Positions 25,632-34,818 of a stretch of DNA of 64,000 nt are shown one piece after another. Source of the DNA: Thermoplasmata archaeon (GTDB lineage: Archaea > Thermoplasmatota > Thermoplasmata > Lutacidiplasmatales > UBA184). A program made the translations under genes and the position numbers. Position 1 is the stretch's first letter; each line of letters opens with the position of its first letter. Under the pieces are notes generated by a model. That model searched no databases. It had not been told where the DNA came from and was given only the letters and a program-made list of their open reading frames with translations. Location: the NCBI GenBank assembly GCA_027306505.1, contig DAHUZP010000026.1:165103-229102 (forward strand), read 5' to 3'.

Positions 25632-27181
25632 CCGCCGAACCCGCCCCCCCATCCGCCACCACCGCCGATGGTGTGGACGTGGCCGGGATGGGGACCGCCC
25701 ATGCCGCTGAAGGTCGAGTAGTACCCGCCGTGGACCACGATCATCGGGAGCCAGAGTGGGACCGGGTAGGGTCCGTACTGGAAGCCGGGCGGCTGCGGGG
25801 CCACCGGGGCCCGCGTCGCCGTCGTGTCGAGCTCGTCCACCGAGCGGACCTGGATGCCGTGGATCATCCGGACGGCGAGGCAGACCAGCTCGGACTGGGA
25901 CATGGGTCCGGTGCGCTGCCCGAGGATCTCGTAGGCCTTCTCCACCAGGCTCAGCGTCTCGTTCGCCTCGAGCACCGGTATCGACGCCAGGATCGCCGAG
26001 GCGACCAGCGGGTACTGGAGGTAGGAGGCGAGCCCTCGGGTGATGATCGCGAGCTTGGGGCTCACCGTCTCCAGGGGCAGGTCGGAGGTCGCGAGGTAGG
26101 AGGAGGAGAGCTCGACGTCCTCGGAAGGGGTGTTCCCCCAGGAGAGGAACTGGGTCCGTACCGTGTAGAACCTGGAGGTCAGCTGGTCGGAGGGGCGGTT
26201 CACCACCGAGAGGAGCGCCGCCGCTTCGAAGGACGGGGTCTGCCGGAGGAAGAACTGGAGGTTCGGGATCGCGAACGAGCCGTCCTGTCGCTGCCCCATG
26301 AGCAGGATCGAGGCGACCCCCAGCGAGGCCTCCGCCGGGACCCCGAGGGCACGGACCTCCGAGTTGAGGCCCTGGACCGTCTGGAGCATCGGGTCGACCG
26401 GTCGGCCGAGGGCGCTCAGCACCTCGGCGGACATGAGGCGGTTCTCCTCGTTGGGGCTGAGGGAAGCGACGCCTCCGAAGGCCCGCAGGAAGTTCTGGAC
26501 GCGGGCGCCCAGATCGCCCCCGGCCTTGGCCATCCCGATGGTCACGGCCCAGAGGTAGGAGCGGTCCACGGTGGGGAGCGAAGCCACGAGGGGTGCCATC
26601 GCCCCGGCACTGGTCGCGGCGAGGCCTTGGAGCTCCGTGTCGACCTTCTGCGCGTCGGTCCAGTACGCCCTGAAGTCCTGGTCCGCGACCCGGTAGAGAC
26701 GCACGCCGAGATCGTGGAGGGCGAGCCGGCCGAGCCCGGTGAGGGCGATGTAGCGCTGGTCGTAGGGGCGGGAGGACTGGAGGAGCGCCTGCTTGGAGAG
26801 CAGGTCCGAGAAGGCGCGCTCCCTCGCCGTGAGGTCGCCCTCCAGGGCTTGGAGCTGCCCCTGCTCCTGGGCTAGCGTCGCCGTCTCCTTCTGCCGCGCC
26901 CGCTCGCCCTCGAAGTGGAAGAGGATCGAGTGGGTCTTGCGGTTCTCCTCAGAGATCGCGGCCAGCAGACGCGCGCGGTCCGCGGACTCCTGCTGGATCG
27001 CGGCCTGGGCGGCGGAAAGCCCGGACGCCTCCTGCGCGAGGCGCTGGTACTGGTCCTGGGTGAGGAGCTGCAGGAGGTTCAGTTGCTGGAGCGTAGCGAG
27101 GTCCCCTTCCGGCAAGCGGGCCGAGATGCGGTTCGTCTCCACGCCCTGAAGGAAACCGGCGACTTCTCGACAACTGGACAT
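25628..27181 (-). CDS. coiled-coil protein with glycine-rich C-terminus
   Basis: 517 residues from the ATG at 27181, one base after the TGA of the upstream gene. Residues 25-135 are a Gln/Glu/Ala-rich coiled coil. Residues 140-440 are helical, with repeated Leu-Ala/Ser-Val pairs suggestive of an alpha-solenoid. The tail is Pro-rich, then VHGGYYSTFSGMGG and a run of Gly with His and Trp. No signal peptide is evident. Family not recognised. Tight spacing on both sides argues for a complex with the kinase-like and exported partners. Frame text upstream of 27181 is antisense-like and not coding. Confidence 0.65.
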   Translation of the reverse strand: MSSCREVAGFLQGVETNRISARLPEGDLATLQQLNLLQLLTQDQYQRLAQEASGLSAAQAAIQQESADRARLLAAISEENRKTHSILFHFEGERARQKETATLAQEQGQLQALEGDLTARERAFSDLLSKQALLQSSRPYDQRYIALTGLGRLALHDLGVRLYRVADQDFRAYWTDAQKVDTELQGLAATSAGAMAPLVASLPTVDRSYLWAVTIGMAKAGGDLGARVQNFLRAFGGVASLSPNEENRLMSAEVLSALGRPVDPMLQTVQGLNSEVRALGVPAEASLGVASILLMGQRQDGSFAIPNLQFFLRQTPSFEAAALLSVVNRPSDQLTSRFYTVRTQFLSWGNTPSEDVELSSSYLATSDLPLETVSPKLAIITRGLASYLQYPLVASAILASIPVLEANETLSLVEKAYEILGQRTGPMSQSELVCLAVRMIHGIQVRSVDELDTTATRAPVAPQPPGFQYGPYPVPLWLPMIVVHGGYYSTFSGMGGPHPGHVHTIGGGGGWGGGFGG

Positions 27182-27182
27182 G

Positions 27183-28367
27183 TCAGTGGTCCACGAATGG
27201 GAAGGTCGTATAAAGTCCTTCGACCGTGAGAGCGTTCCGCACCTCGAGCTCGAGCTTCCCGGGGCTCGATAGCGCCCGGACCCAGGGGTCCTCCCGCACG
27301 GCCTCCTCGAAGAGCGAGGCGAAGCGTTGCTTCCGGCTGCCGGTATCGCCGAAACGGTGGCGCCGCTCCTGGTCGATCTGTTCGTAGGCGAACATGAACT
27401 CGTAGAGCGACCGGTAGATCTGGTCCTCGATCTTCTCCCGGACCTCCTGTTCCGGGACCTCCACCTCCTCGATCCCCTCGAGGTCGACGAAGTACACCTC
27501 GCCGCTCGGCGAGAGGACCGCGTCCTTGTCGAGCCAGACATCGTGGAAGTCGAGCCCGCGGTACCGGTCCGTCCCCTCGACCTTCGTGAGGGTTCGAGCG
27601 AAGAGGGTCAGCATCGCGACCGTGCTCCGGATGAACCGGGTCTCGAAGCGCAGAGCCTGCGCGCCCGACCCGAGGCCGAAGCGATCGAAGAGATGATGCA
27701 CGTCCTGCCCGACGGTGTGCTTCGCGTGGAAGTAGATCCGGATGTTGGAGGGAACGAGCCGCAGCTCCTGGACCATCGGTCCTGAGAAGCGCCGGTACCA
27801 ATGGAGCGTACGGAGCCGCTCCTCGAGCTCCGAGGGAAGGTGGCTCACCTTGAGCACCGGGGCGATCTTGAACCCGCGGAGGGACGTGAGGTCCGCCCGC
27901 TCGGAGAGCCTAAGCGCGATGGTCGCGTGCGAGAGCCCCTGGCCCCCGTACGGCGAGCCTCGCAGCCAGAGCTCCCCGGTGATGAGCCGGTCGGTCTCGC
28001 CCTCAGGCAGGGGAAGCTTCGGGTTCCGCAGCCCCTCCAGCGCTCGAGGATCCGTGGTGAGGGTAGCTCCGTGCTCCCGGTCCAGGGGGCGCGTGGAGAA
28101 CGGGTCTATGGTCGACCCTACGCCCTTCACGGAGAGGTAGAACGGGAGGCCGTCCAGCGTGGCGACCGGATTGGGAGAGACCGCCCCCCGGTTGTCGTCC
28201 TCCACGAACTCCTCCACCCGTAGCGGCGCCTCCTCCAGGAGGCCGGTGAGCGCCGGAGGGAGGTAGCACCGGTCCAGCGCGGAGAGGTCGTGCAACTGGA
28301 AGTTCCGGTTGGTGAGGGTCCGCGCAGGATAGACCGCTAGGGTGAGAGGCGGCCCTGCGAGGCGCAT
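27183..28367 (-). CDS. kinase-like fold protein (putative)
   Basis: 394 residues, first gene of the operon. The strongest sign is GLDFHDVWLDKDAVLSPSGE (271-290) followed by VYFVDLEG (291-298), which mirrors a kinase catalytic loop (HxDxxxxN) and the metal-binding D-L/F-G. Lys81 in FYLSVKGVGS could be the beta3 lysine. HHLFDRF and the C-terminal helices would be the C-lobe. The catalytic loop lacks the usual Asn, so activity is uncertain. RIO, LPS-kinase and aminoglycoside-kinase types are alternatives. Assignment is inference from motif order, not from a family match. Confidence 0.45.
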   Translation of the reverse strand: MRLAGPPLTLAVYPARTLTNRNFQLHDLSALDRCYLPPALTGLLEEAPLRVEEFVEDDNRGAVSPNPVATLDGLPFYLSVKGVGSTIDPFSTRPLDREHGATLTTDPRALEGLRNPKLPLPEGETDRLITGELWLRGSPYGGQGLSHATIALRLSERADLTSLRGFKIAPVLKVSHLPSELEERLRTLHWYRRFSGPMVQELRLVPSNIRIYFHAKHTVGQDVHHLFDRFGLGSGAQALRFETRFIRSTVAMLTLFARTLTKVEGTDRYRGLDFHDVWLDKDAVLSPSGEVYFVDLEGIEEVEVPEQEVREKIEDQIYRSLYEFMFAYEQIDQERRHRFGDTGSRKQRFASLFEEAVREDPWVRALSSPGKLELEVRNALTVEGLYTTFPFVDH

Positions 28368-28527
28368 GGGGGGTCCACCTCACCCAGGCTTTCAAGGGAG
28401 CCCCACGCCGTGGGAGGCCGGCTCCCTCCATCGGTTACGGGCTCCCCTGGGCGTTCCGCTGGACTTCCTACGGCCCTTCCCTGCAAGCCTTTGTAGGCGC
28501 GCACCTCTCGCTCCTCCAGTACGGTCC

Positions 28528-29121
28528 ATGATCCCCTTGCTGAGCGGACCCGGCGCCCTGGCGCAGCTCCTCGTGGTCGTCGGTGACGTGCTGGTGTTCG
28601 TGCTCGTCGCGCTCACCTTCCGTCTGCTCTCCCCTCGTCGGCTGACCGGGGCGATTTGGCTTGCCCCGGTCGTGCACGTCTACACGCTGGGGACCACGCT
28701 GCTCGCCCTCTACCTCGCGGTGCCGTGGGGCTCCCAGACGACCTGGCTCGGTTCCTGGGGCTCGATGGTGCTCTCTGGGATCATCGGCGCCTTCCTGGGC
28801 CGCGCGGTGGGGCGACGGGTCCCTGTCAAGCACGAGGCTGACGGGCGCTTCACGTTCACCGGAGGGAAGTTGCTGGTCGCGCTCTTGGTGGTGCTCCTCC
28901 TCCCGCTCGCCCTCGAGCAGGCGGCCGTGCGGCTGGGCTCCTTCGCCGGAACGGCCGCCGGGATCTCAACGATCGAGGGTTCCCCCCCGTTCCTCTATCT
29001 CGTCGTGGGAGTGGGCTCGCTCTTCGTCCTGGGGACCATCCTGTCCATCAGCTGGCGGCTCCCGGTCTGGGCCGCGAGGGTGGAGAAGGGGTCGTCCACC
29101 GCCCACCGCGGCGGCTCGTGA
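28528..29121 (+). CDS. polytopic membrane protein
   Basis: 197 residues from the ATG at 28528 with about five transmembrane helices (LLVVVGDVLVFVLVALTFRL, LAPVVHVYTLGTTLLALYLAV, SMVLSGIIGAFLGRAV, LLVALLVVLLLPLAL, FLYLVVGVGSLFVLGTILS). Function unknown. A conserved-looking charged loop (GRRVPVKHEADGRFTFTGGK) lies between helices 3 and 4. It is divergent from the kinase-like operon and precedes the MarR gene by 151 nt. Confidence 0.6.
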   Translation: MIPLLSGPGALAQLLVVVGDVLVFVLVALTFRLLSPRRLTGAIWLAPVVHVYTLGTTLLALYLAVPWGSQTTWLGSWGSMVLSGIIGAFLGRAVGRRVPVKHEADGRFTFTGGKLLVALLVVLLLPLALEQAAVRLGSFAGTAAGISTIEGSPPFLYLVVGVGSLFVLGTILSISWRLPVWAARVEKGSSTAHRGGS

Positions 29122-29221
29122 GCGGGCGCGCTTCGAAGTCCGGCGCGCTCCTAGAGCGGTCGCTCCCGGCTCCGCCTCATGAGGTTTCACCGGTACCTGG
29201 CTGTCGCTCTCCGCCGAAGTG

Positions 29222-29267
29222 TTTTATGCCGTCAAGGGTAGGACTAGTGGACAATTAGGTCCCCTAA
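29222..29267 (+). promoter_or_regulatory. promoter and likely operator of the MarR gene
   Basis: A TATA-like TTTTATG (29222-29228) is followed by two symmetric elements: an imperfect one, CTAGT-N5-ATTAG (29244-29258), and a perfect TTAGG-TCC-CCTAA (29255-29267) ending five bases before the ATG. The inverted repeats lie over the expected start of transcription, the usual place for MarR autorepression. Confidence 0.55.
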
Positions 29268-29272
29268 CCATC

Positions 29273-29782
29273 ATGGGCGCCGGCGCACAACTTCTACCGC
29301 CGCTCCCTAGACGGGCCCCCGACGAGGTGGCCCTCTGGGAGTCCTTGGTCTCCGTCACCCGCAGCTTGTTCCGTCACCTCCAGCACGACCTTCGCCGGGT
29401 GGGGGTCTCCATCCAGCAGTACTGGGTCATCCAGTGCCTGGACGTGCACGGCCCTCTCACCGCGGGGAAGCTCTCCCAATGGCTCGAGGTCACCCTGCCC
29501 ACCGTGACCGGGATCGCGGACCACCTTGAGTCCCTGGGGTACGTCCAGCGCTCCCCGTCCCCGGAGGACCGACGGCGCGTGGTGATCCGCCTCACGCCGA
29601 AGGGGGTGCGGGCGCTCCGCTCGCTGCACCAGCACCACGCAGACATCGGACGCGACCTCTCCCAGCTCGTTCCCGACGAGGACCGGGCCGAACTGACCCG
29701 TGCCCTGGTTCGGATCGCCGCTCGTCTGACCCCGGACCATGGACCCTGTCCGGGCTGTCACGGCGAAACGGACCTCCCGTAG
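29273..29782 (+). CDS. MarR-family winged-helix regulator
   Basis: 169 residues from the ATG at 29273. The core is typical: helix 1-2 (LVSVTRSLFRHLQHDLRRVG), the recognition region GKLSQWLEVTLPTVTGIADHLESLGYV and the wing RSPSPEDRRRVVIRLTPKG. A C-terminal CPGCHG could bind metal or thiol-reactive ligands. Its own gene carries inverted repeats at the promoter, pointing to autoregulation. The target may be the adjacent ATPase gene, which begins 173 nt downstream. Confidence 0.88.
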   Translation: MGAGAQLLPPLPRRAPDEVALWESLVSVTRSLFRHLQHDLRRVGVSIQQYWVIQCLDVHGPLTAGKLSQWLEVTLPTVTGIADHLESLGYVQRSPSPEDRRRVVIRLTPKGVRALRSLHQHHADIGRDLSQLVPDEDRAELTRALVRIAARLTPDHGPCPGCHGETDLP

Positions 29783-29955
29783 GTCCCTCGCGCTCCCCGA
29801 GACCGAGCTTCGCACCGTCTCTCGGAGCATCCTCGCGAGGTCCCCCCTTGAGGGGACCCAGGGCGCAAGCGACCTCGGAGGCCCTCTCACCTCCGGTCCG
29901 CGCGGGTCCCCAGGGCACTCTAGGCTTACGTGGGGTGAGGGCTCAAGGCCCTCGC

Positions 29956-32900
29956 ATGAGCGGAGACGGTCCCCCCCCTCGCTCCGGAGACGGGGCCCCC
30001 CTCTCCGGCACGACCTCCCCCGCGGCCCCTTCTGCCGAGCGGGGGGTCTCTCCCTCGGGGAGCCCGCCGTCCTTCGTCGGTCGGGAGGCGGAGCGCCGCG
30101 AGCTCGGCGCGGCCCTCGAGCGGACCTCTCGCGAGCGTCAGGGGAGCGCCTGGATCGTACATGGCGCTGCGGGGATCGGGAAGACCCGGCTCCTCCAGTG
30201 GGTCGAGGCGGAGTCCCGCAAGCATGGGTTCCGGAGCCTCTGGGGTTACTGCCTCAAGGAGGAGGTCTCTCCCTTCTTCCCCTTCGAACAGGCGCTTCGG
30301 CGCCTAGGCTCCACGGAAGGGGCCAAGGGAAGCTCCACAGGGGAGGGGGCCCGGTCGGAGGGCACCTCCATCGATGCGACCGCGTCGGTGGTCCTGTTCG
30401 AGGAGGAGAAGCCCCGCCGGCTCTTCGAGCACCTGGTGGGGCTCTCCCGGGAGCATCCGTGCCTCTTGCTGAGCCGCGAGCGTGCCCAGATCCTACGGCA
30501 GCGCTTCCCGCAGATGGGGGAGTCCGCGCGTCTCCTCTGGCTATCCCGTACCGAGGGGGAGGACGTGATCTCCCCCAGCCAGCTCGATACGCTGGGCGAG
30601 CTCGGAGAGAACCATCTGCGGCACCAGCCCGGGAGCGTGCTCGCCCTCGCCGGGCTCGAGTACCTGGTGAGCCAGAACTCGTTCCTGCCGGTCCTGCGCC
30701 TGGTCCAGTTCCTTCGTGACGTCGCCGAGGGCACGGAAGGTCACCTCCTCCTTTCGGTCCACCCCTCCGCCTTCGACGCGAGAGAGTCCTCGTTGCTCGA
30801 GGCCGAAGGGGAGGTGGTCCGGCCCGGGGCGGCCCCGGACACGGGCAAGCCCGGCCGCTCCGAGCCCCCCCACGCCACCTCGACGGGGGCGGAACCCTCC
30901 TCCGCGACGCTGCTCCGTTACGTCCAGACCCTGGAAGCGGTCTCGCGCGAGGGCCCGATCCTCCTGATCCTCGACGACTTCCAGTGGGCCGACGAGTCCT
31001 CGGCGCTCGCCTTCCAGTTCCTCGCCCGGAACCTCCGGCAAGCCCCGGTGGTCCTCGCGATGGCCGTCCGGGAGAAGGAACCTCGGGAAGGGCGTGAGGA
31101 ACGGGGGACCCTCGAAGCGTCCGCGGCGGTGCAATCCGTCGTGGATCAGCTCCACCGCGAGGGGCTCCTGCACCGCCTGGTGCTCCGCGGTCTCGGGGCG
31201 GAGGAGTCCCAGTCCCTGGTCGAGTCGAGCCTGGGGGCCCCTCTCGCCGTGGGGGGGGCCCGCCGCTCCTCGCGCACGCTCTTCGAGGTCACCGCGGGCA
31301 ACCCGTACTACCTGCTCCAGGTGTTGGGGCAGCTCAGGGAGGAAGGGCTCGCTCGGGTGGTGGAGGGCAGGGCCGAGCTCACCCTCCCCGCCTCGCCCGA
31401 AGGGGGGAGCACGGGAGGGACGACCGCCGGAGCCGGCTCCTCCCTTCCCACCGTGCGCCGGATGGTCCAGCGTCAGCTCGAGGGCCTGCCCGCCGATCAG
31501 CGCGCGCTCCTCGAGACCGCGGCGCTCATCGGCCGCTCCTTCGACCTCCCTCCACTTGTCGACGTCCTCGGCCGGACCCGGGAGGACCTTCGCTCCCGGG
31601 CCGAGAGGCTCGCGACGCAGCTCCCGATCCTCGCGGCGGGTGAGGCCGTCGGAGGGTACACCTTCCAGAACCTCCTCCTCTGGGAGGCGGCCCGTGAAGG
31701 GTCCACCGCCGAGGTCCGGCGGGGCCGATGCCGCGCCCTGGCGGAGTGGTACAGCTCCCGTCGGCCCGAGGAGGTGGAGACGATCGCGCGGCTCTACCAC
31801 GAGGCCGGCGACCGCAAGCACGGGCTTCCGTGGATCCGCAAGGCGGCGGACCGGGCGCTGCGGTCCCAGGCGAGCGACGCGGTGGAACGCTACGTCCGAT
31901 GGGCGGAGGACCTGCTGCGGGGAAGCGAGGAGGACTGGGAGAGCCGCGTCACGGAAGGCGTGCGGCTCGCGGAAGGCATCCGGGAACAGGGGGCTTTGCG
32001 TGACGCTCGAAGGCTGCTCCAGGGCCTGCTCGAGGCGGGCCCCCCTCCGGAGCTCCAGTGGGGCGTCGAGCGGGCGATGGTCGCGGTCGAGGCGGACCTG
32101 GACGCCCGGCAGGCCCGCTCCCACCTCGAGGCCCTCGAAGCGCGGGTCGCCGCGCTCCCCGGAGGCCCTCCCGCTGAGGCCCGAGCGCTCCTCGGGGTGA
32201 CGCGCGCGCACGTGCTGACGCTCGCCGGTCAGTGGGAGGAGGCCTTGCGCTCCGCCCGGGAGGCGCTCGCGCTCCTCGGGGCGGTCGGGGGCGGCGACCC
32301 GGGGGAGCGTTCACAGGCCCTCTACTCCGCCGGCTGGTGCCTCAAGCAGTTGGGCCGCCTGGACGAGGCCCGGGAGGCGTTCGCGGAGGGCCGCGTCACG
32401 GCGACCGTCGCCGAGCGACCTGGGCTCGTGAGCTCCCACACCAACGGGGAAGGGGCGGTCGCCCTGCTACGAGGGGACCTGCCCGCGGCGAGGAGGGCCT
32501 TCGAGGACGCGGCCGAGCAGTGCCGACGGACGGGCAACATCGGGCGCGTCGCGTCCATCCTGCTCAACCTGGCGGAAGTGAACCTCAACCTGGGCGACCT
32601 GGACGCGGCCCGTCGGTCCACGGAGGAGGCCCAGGCGCTTTCCGAGAAGTTCGACGTCCCCCGGGTCGCCGCGAACGCTGCCTTCCGCATGGGCGTGCTC
32701 TACCAGAAGGAGCGCCGGTGGGAGGAGGCGATGAAGGCCTATCGCTCCGCGCTGGAGCGCTACGAGAGGCTGGGGCTCTCCGACCTCTCCTATTCGACGC
32801 GCATCAACCTCGCCCTTCTGAGGGGGATCATGGGCGACCCCCGGACCGCGCTAGCGGAGATGGACGAGATGGTCCGCAGGAGCGTGGGCGTCGACCTGCG

Positions 32901-33186
32901 GAACCTGCCGCTCTATCACCAGACCCGGGCCGAGCTCAAGGGGTTCGTGGGCGACACGGAGGGGGCGCGCCGGGAGCTCGAGCGTGGCCTCGAGGCCGCT
33001 CGTGCGAGCCAGAACCTGCTCTCGGAGGCCTCCGTCCTGGAGGCGCTCGCTACCTGGGAGCAAGCGCACGGCGACCCGTCGAGGGCGAAGATGCACCGGG
33101 AGCGTGCGGAGAACCTCTACCACCAGTGCGGTCTTCCCCGGGGAGTGGAGCGGAGCTCCGGCGGGTCCTCGACCCCAGCTCCGTAG
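29956..33186 (+). CDS. STAND/AAA-type ATPase with inserted DUF835-like domain and TPR repeats
   Basis: About 1076 residues from the ATG at 29956 (the frame opens at 29848). FVGREAE (40-46) and P-loop GAAGIGKT (70-77) begin an AAA_16 ATPase; its Walker B ILLILDDFQWAD comes only at 335-346. In between, residues about 153-289 match DUF835: KPRRLFEHLV, CLLLSRERAQ, RLLWLSRTEGED, ISPSQLDTL, SVLALAGLEYLV and HLLLSVHPSAFD. The C-terminal 550 residues are TPR-like helical repeats (ALYSAGWCLKQLGRLDEARE, ILLNLAEVNLNLGDLDAARR). No DNA-binding domain is visible. It is probably a signalling scaffold or switch. Confidence 0.8.
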   Translation: MSGDGPPPRSGDGAPLSGTTSPAAPSAERGVSPSGSPPSFVGREAERRELGAALERTSRERQGSAWIVHGAAGIGKTRLLQWVEAESRKHGFRSLWGYCLKEEVSPFFPFEQALRRLGSTEGAKGSSTGEGARSEGTSIDATASVVLFEEEKPRRLFEHLVGLSREHPCLLLSRERAQILRQRFPQMGESARLLWLSRTEGEDVISPSQLDTLGELGENHLRHQPGSVLALAGLEYLVSQNSFLPVLRLVQFLRDVAEGTEGHLLLSVHPSAFDARESSLLEAEGEVVRPGAAPDTGKPGRSEPPHATSTGAEPSSATLLRYVQTLEAVSREGPILLILDDFQWADESSALAFQFLARNLRQAPVVLAMAVREKEPREGREERGTLEASAAVQSVVDQLHREGLLHRLVLRGLGAEESQSLVESSLGAPLAVGGARRSSRTLFEVTAGNPYYLLQVLGQLREEGLARVVEGRAELTLPASPEGGSTGGTTAGAGSSLPTVRRMVQRQLEGLPADQRALLETAALIGRSFDLPPLVDVLGRTREDLRSRAERLATQLPILAAGEAVGGYTFQNLLLWEAAREGSTAEVRRGRCRALAEWYSSRRPEEVETIARLYHEAGDRKHGLPWIRKAADRALRSQASDAVERYVRWAEDLLRGSEEDWESRVTEGVRLAEGIREQGALRDARRLLQGLLEAGPPPELQWGVERAMVAVEADLDARQARSHLEALEARVAALPGGPPAEARALLGVTRAHVLTLAGQWEEALRSAREALALLGAVGGGDPGERSQALYSAGWCLKQLGRLDEAREAFAEGRVTATVAERPGLVSSHTNGEGAVALLRGDLPAARRAFEDAAEQCRRTGNIGRVASILLNLAEVNLNLGDLDAARRSTEEAQALSEKFDVPRVAANAAFRMGVLYQKERRWEEAMKAYRSALERYERLGLSDLSYSTRINLALLRGIMGDPRTALAEMDEMVRRSVGVDLRNLPLYHQTRAELKGFVGDTEGARRELERGLEAARASQNLLSEASVLEALATWEQAHGDPSRAKMHRERAENLYHQCGLPRGVERSSGGSSTPAP

Positions 33187-33219
33187 GGCCCACGGGCCGG
33201 TCCAGGGCCGAGCGCGTCC

Positions 33220-34743
33220 TCACCCGTCGGGGGCGCAAGCGGTGAGGTGTTCGCAGCGCTGGCACATCCACCGCGGGCAGAGCGGAAGCCCCCGATGGTC
33301 GTCCCCGTTGAGCGCCTCCGTGACCGCGGTCGGCAGAGCTAGGAGGAGGGCCCTCATCCGCTCGAGCTCGGAGGGGCGGAACCCCACATCGAAGCACTGG
33401 AGCTTGAGCTCGGGGTCGTCCACTTTCCAGTTCCAGACGTACACCCGGGCCTCTTCGACCTGGAGCAGGCTCGCCCGGACCGCGAGCTGCCGAAGGTCCT
33501 CGGGCACGCCCCAGCGGCCGGCGAGCTCCGTCGCGCTGCCTCGCAGGGCCCGGGCGACGTGCCGCACCCGGACCAGGAAGGGTCGGCCGTCGAGGGTGGG
33601 GACGTTCCACACGTGTCCATGGACCTCGACATGAACGCTTCGGTACAAGGGCCCGTTCGCGCGTCGCACCGCGGCGAAGACCTGTCGCTCCAGCCCGCGC
33701 AGGTTCACCCGCTGGAGCGCCTGCTCGCTCCGCTCCTTCGACTGGTCCGTGACGTCGGTGGGACCGGCGATCGGCGTGAGGCCAGTCGGGGCCGCGGTCT
33801 CCGCTCCCTCCCTTCCCTCCCCTCCCTCCCCTCCCTCCCTCGGCGCGGCCGCTTCGCGCGAGGAAAAGTAGACCTTGCGAGGCGTGAGGAAGGAGGCGAG
33901 GGTCCATCGCTCCTCCACACCCTGCGCGGTCCTCGCGGGGACCCTCGCGCGGGCCCGGGCGTGCAAGAGCTCGAGGTACTCCGGATCGCGCTCCGACCGG
34001 GCCGTGCGGACGATGGACGGGTCCATGGGGGCGAGGTCCCCGCACTGACAGATCCCCGCCGCCTGGAACCTGCAGCCGCGGGACCACCAGCGGCACGAGG
34101 GCAGCGCGGAAGGGTCCTTGCGTTCGAAGGCCTCCGTCAGAAGGTCGCGCCGTCGCACCATCTCCCGCCGGACCGCGGTGAGGTCCGGGAACCGCACCTT
34201 CCACGGCATGAGGATCCGAGAGGTGCCGGACCCCTCGTTCCGCAGCACGAGGAGCAGCCGCCCCTCCTCCACGCCCTCGAGGGCGCAGTACATCGCGAGC
34301 TGCTCGAGATGCTCGTCCGAGGGGCGCTCCGGCTCGGTCCCTACGTTCTTGATCTCGGTCGGGGAGAGCCGCCCGTCCGGTAGCGGCTCCGCCGCGTCCA
34401 GCCGCGCCGTGATCCGGTCGAGAGGAGGGTCCCCCTCCGAGTCCTCTCCCTGGAGCCAGATCTCCGTGAAGCGCGCCTCGGCCGCGAGCGCTTCCTCGAG
34501 CAGGTCGTGCGCCCCCGTGCCCGCGAGACGCTTCTGGTGGGCGGCCAGGTCCTCCGCTAGGGGGTGCACCAATCCCCAGTAGGCCTGGGCGGGGTTGACC
34601 AGGCGGCTCACCGAGACCTGCGTGAGCCGGGCGGGGGGCGCGCCCGTCCTTGTGAGGAGGTCCCTGACCGGCCCCGTGGCCTCGGGTCGAGGCTGCGCCC
34701 GGCCGAGAAGGACCTCGGCCTCCGGCACGCCCTCGACCGCCAT
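33220..34743 (-). CDS. Cas4-like PD-(D/E)XK nuclease with cysteine clusters, apparently duplicated
   Basis: 507 residues. The N-terminal half has the Cas4/RecB nuclease order: a His in GAHDLLEEAL (H79), D116 in TARLDAAEP, E130-I-K132 in SPTEIKNVG and the helix EHLEQLAMY with Q148, then a cysteine group (CRWWSRGC and CQC). The C-terminal half seems to repeat it in degenerate form, ending in a C-x4-C-x2-C-x5-C group like the Fe-S cluster of Cas4/AddB. A Gly/Glu/Arg linker near 33805-33840 comes from a CCCTCC repeat. No cas genes are near. Converges on the ATPase gene. Confidence 0.65.
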   Translation of the reverse strand: MAVEGVPEAEVLLGRAQPRPEATGPVRDLLTRTGAPPARLTQVSVSRLVNPAQAYWGLVHPLAEDLAAHQKRLAGTGAHDLLEEALAAEARFTEIWLQGEDSEGDPPLDRITARLDAAEPLPDGRLSPTEIKNVGTEPERPSDEHLEQLAMYCALEGVEEGRLLLVLRNEGSGTSRILMPWKVRFPDLTAVRREMVRRRDLLTEAFERKDPSALPSCRWWSRGCRFQAAGICQCGDLAPMDPSIVRTARSERDPEYLELLHARARARVPARTAQGVEERWTLASFLTPRKVYFSSREAAAPREGGEGGEGREGAETAAPTGLTPIAGPTDVTDQSKERSEQALQRVNLRGLERQVFAAVRRANGPLYRSVHVEVHGHVWNVPTLDGRPFLVRVRHVARALRGSATELAGRWGVPEDLRQLAVRASLLQVEEARVYVWNWKVDDPELKLQCFDVGFRPSELERMRALLLALPTAVTEALNGDDHRGLPLCPRWMCQRCEHLTACAPDG

Positions 34744-34818
34744 GGGCCGCTCAGGCTCCCCGGGGCAAAGCGATTGTCCCAGACCGCGGTCCCGGGTCGT
34801 TCCCTGCCTTCTCTTCTC

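Noticed and set aside
33805..33840. CCCTCC tandem repeat as a possible CRISPR or satellite
   Set aside because: It is a short in-frame run coding a Gly/Glu/Arg linker; there are no spacers and no other copies.
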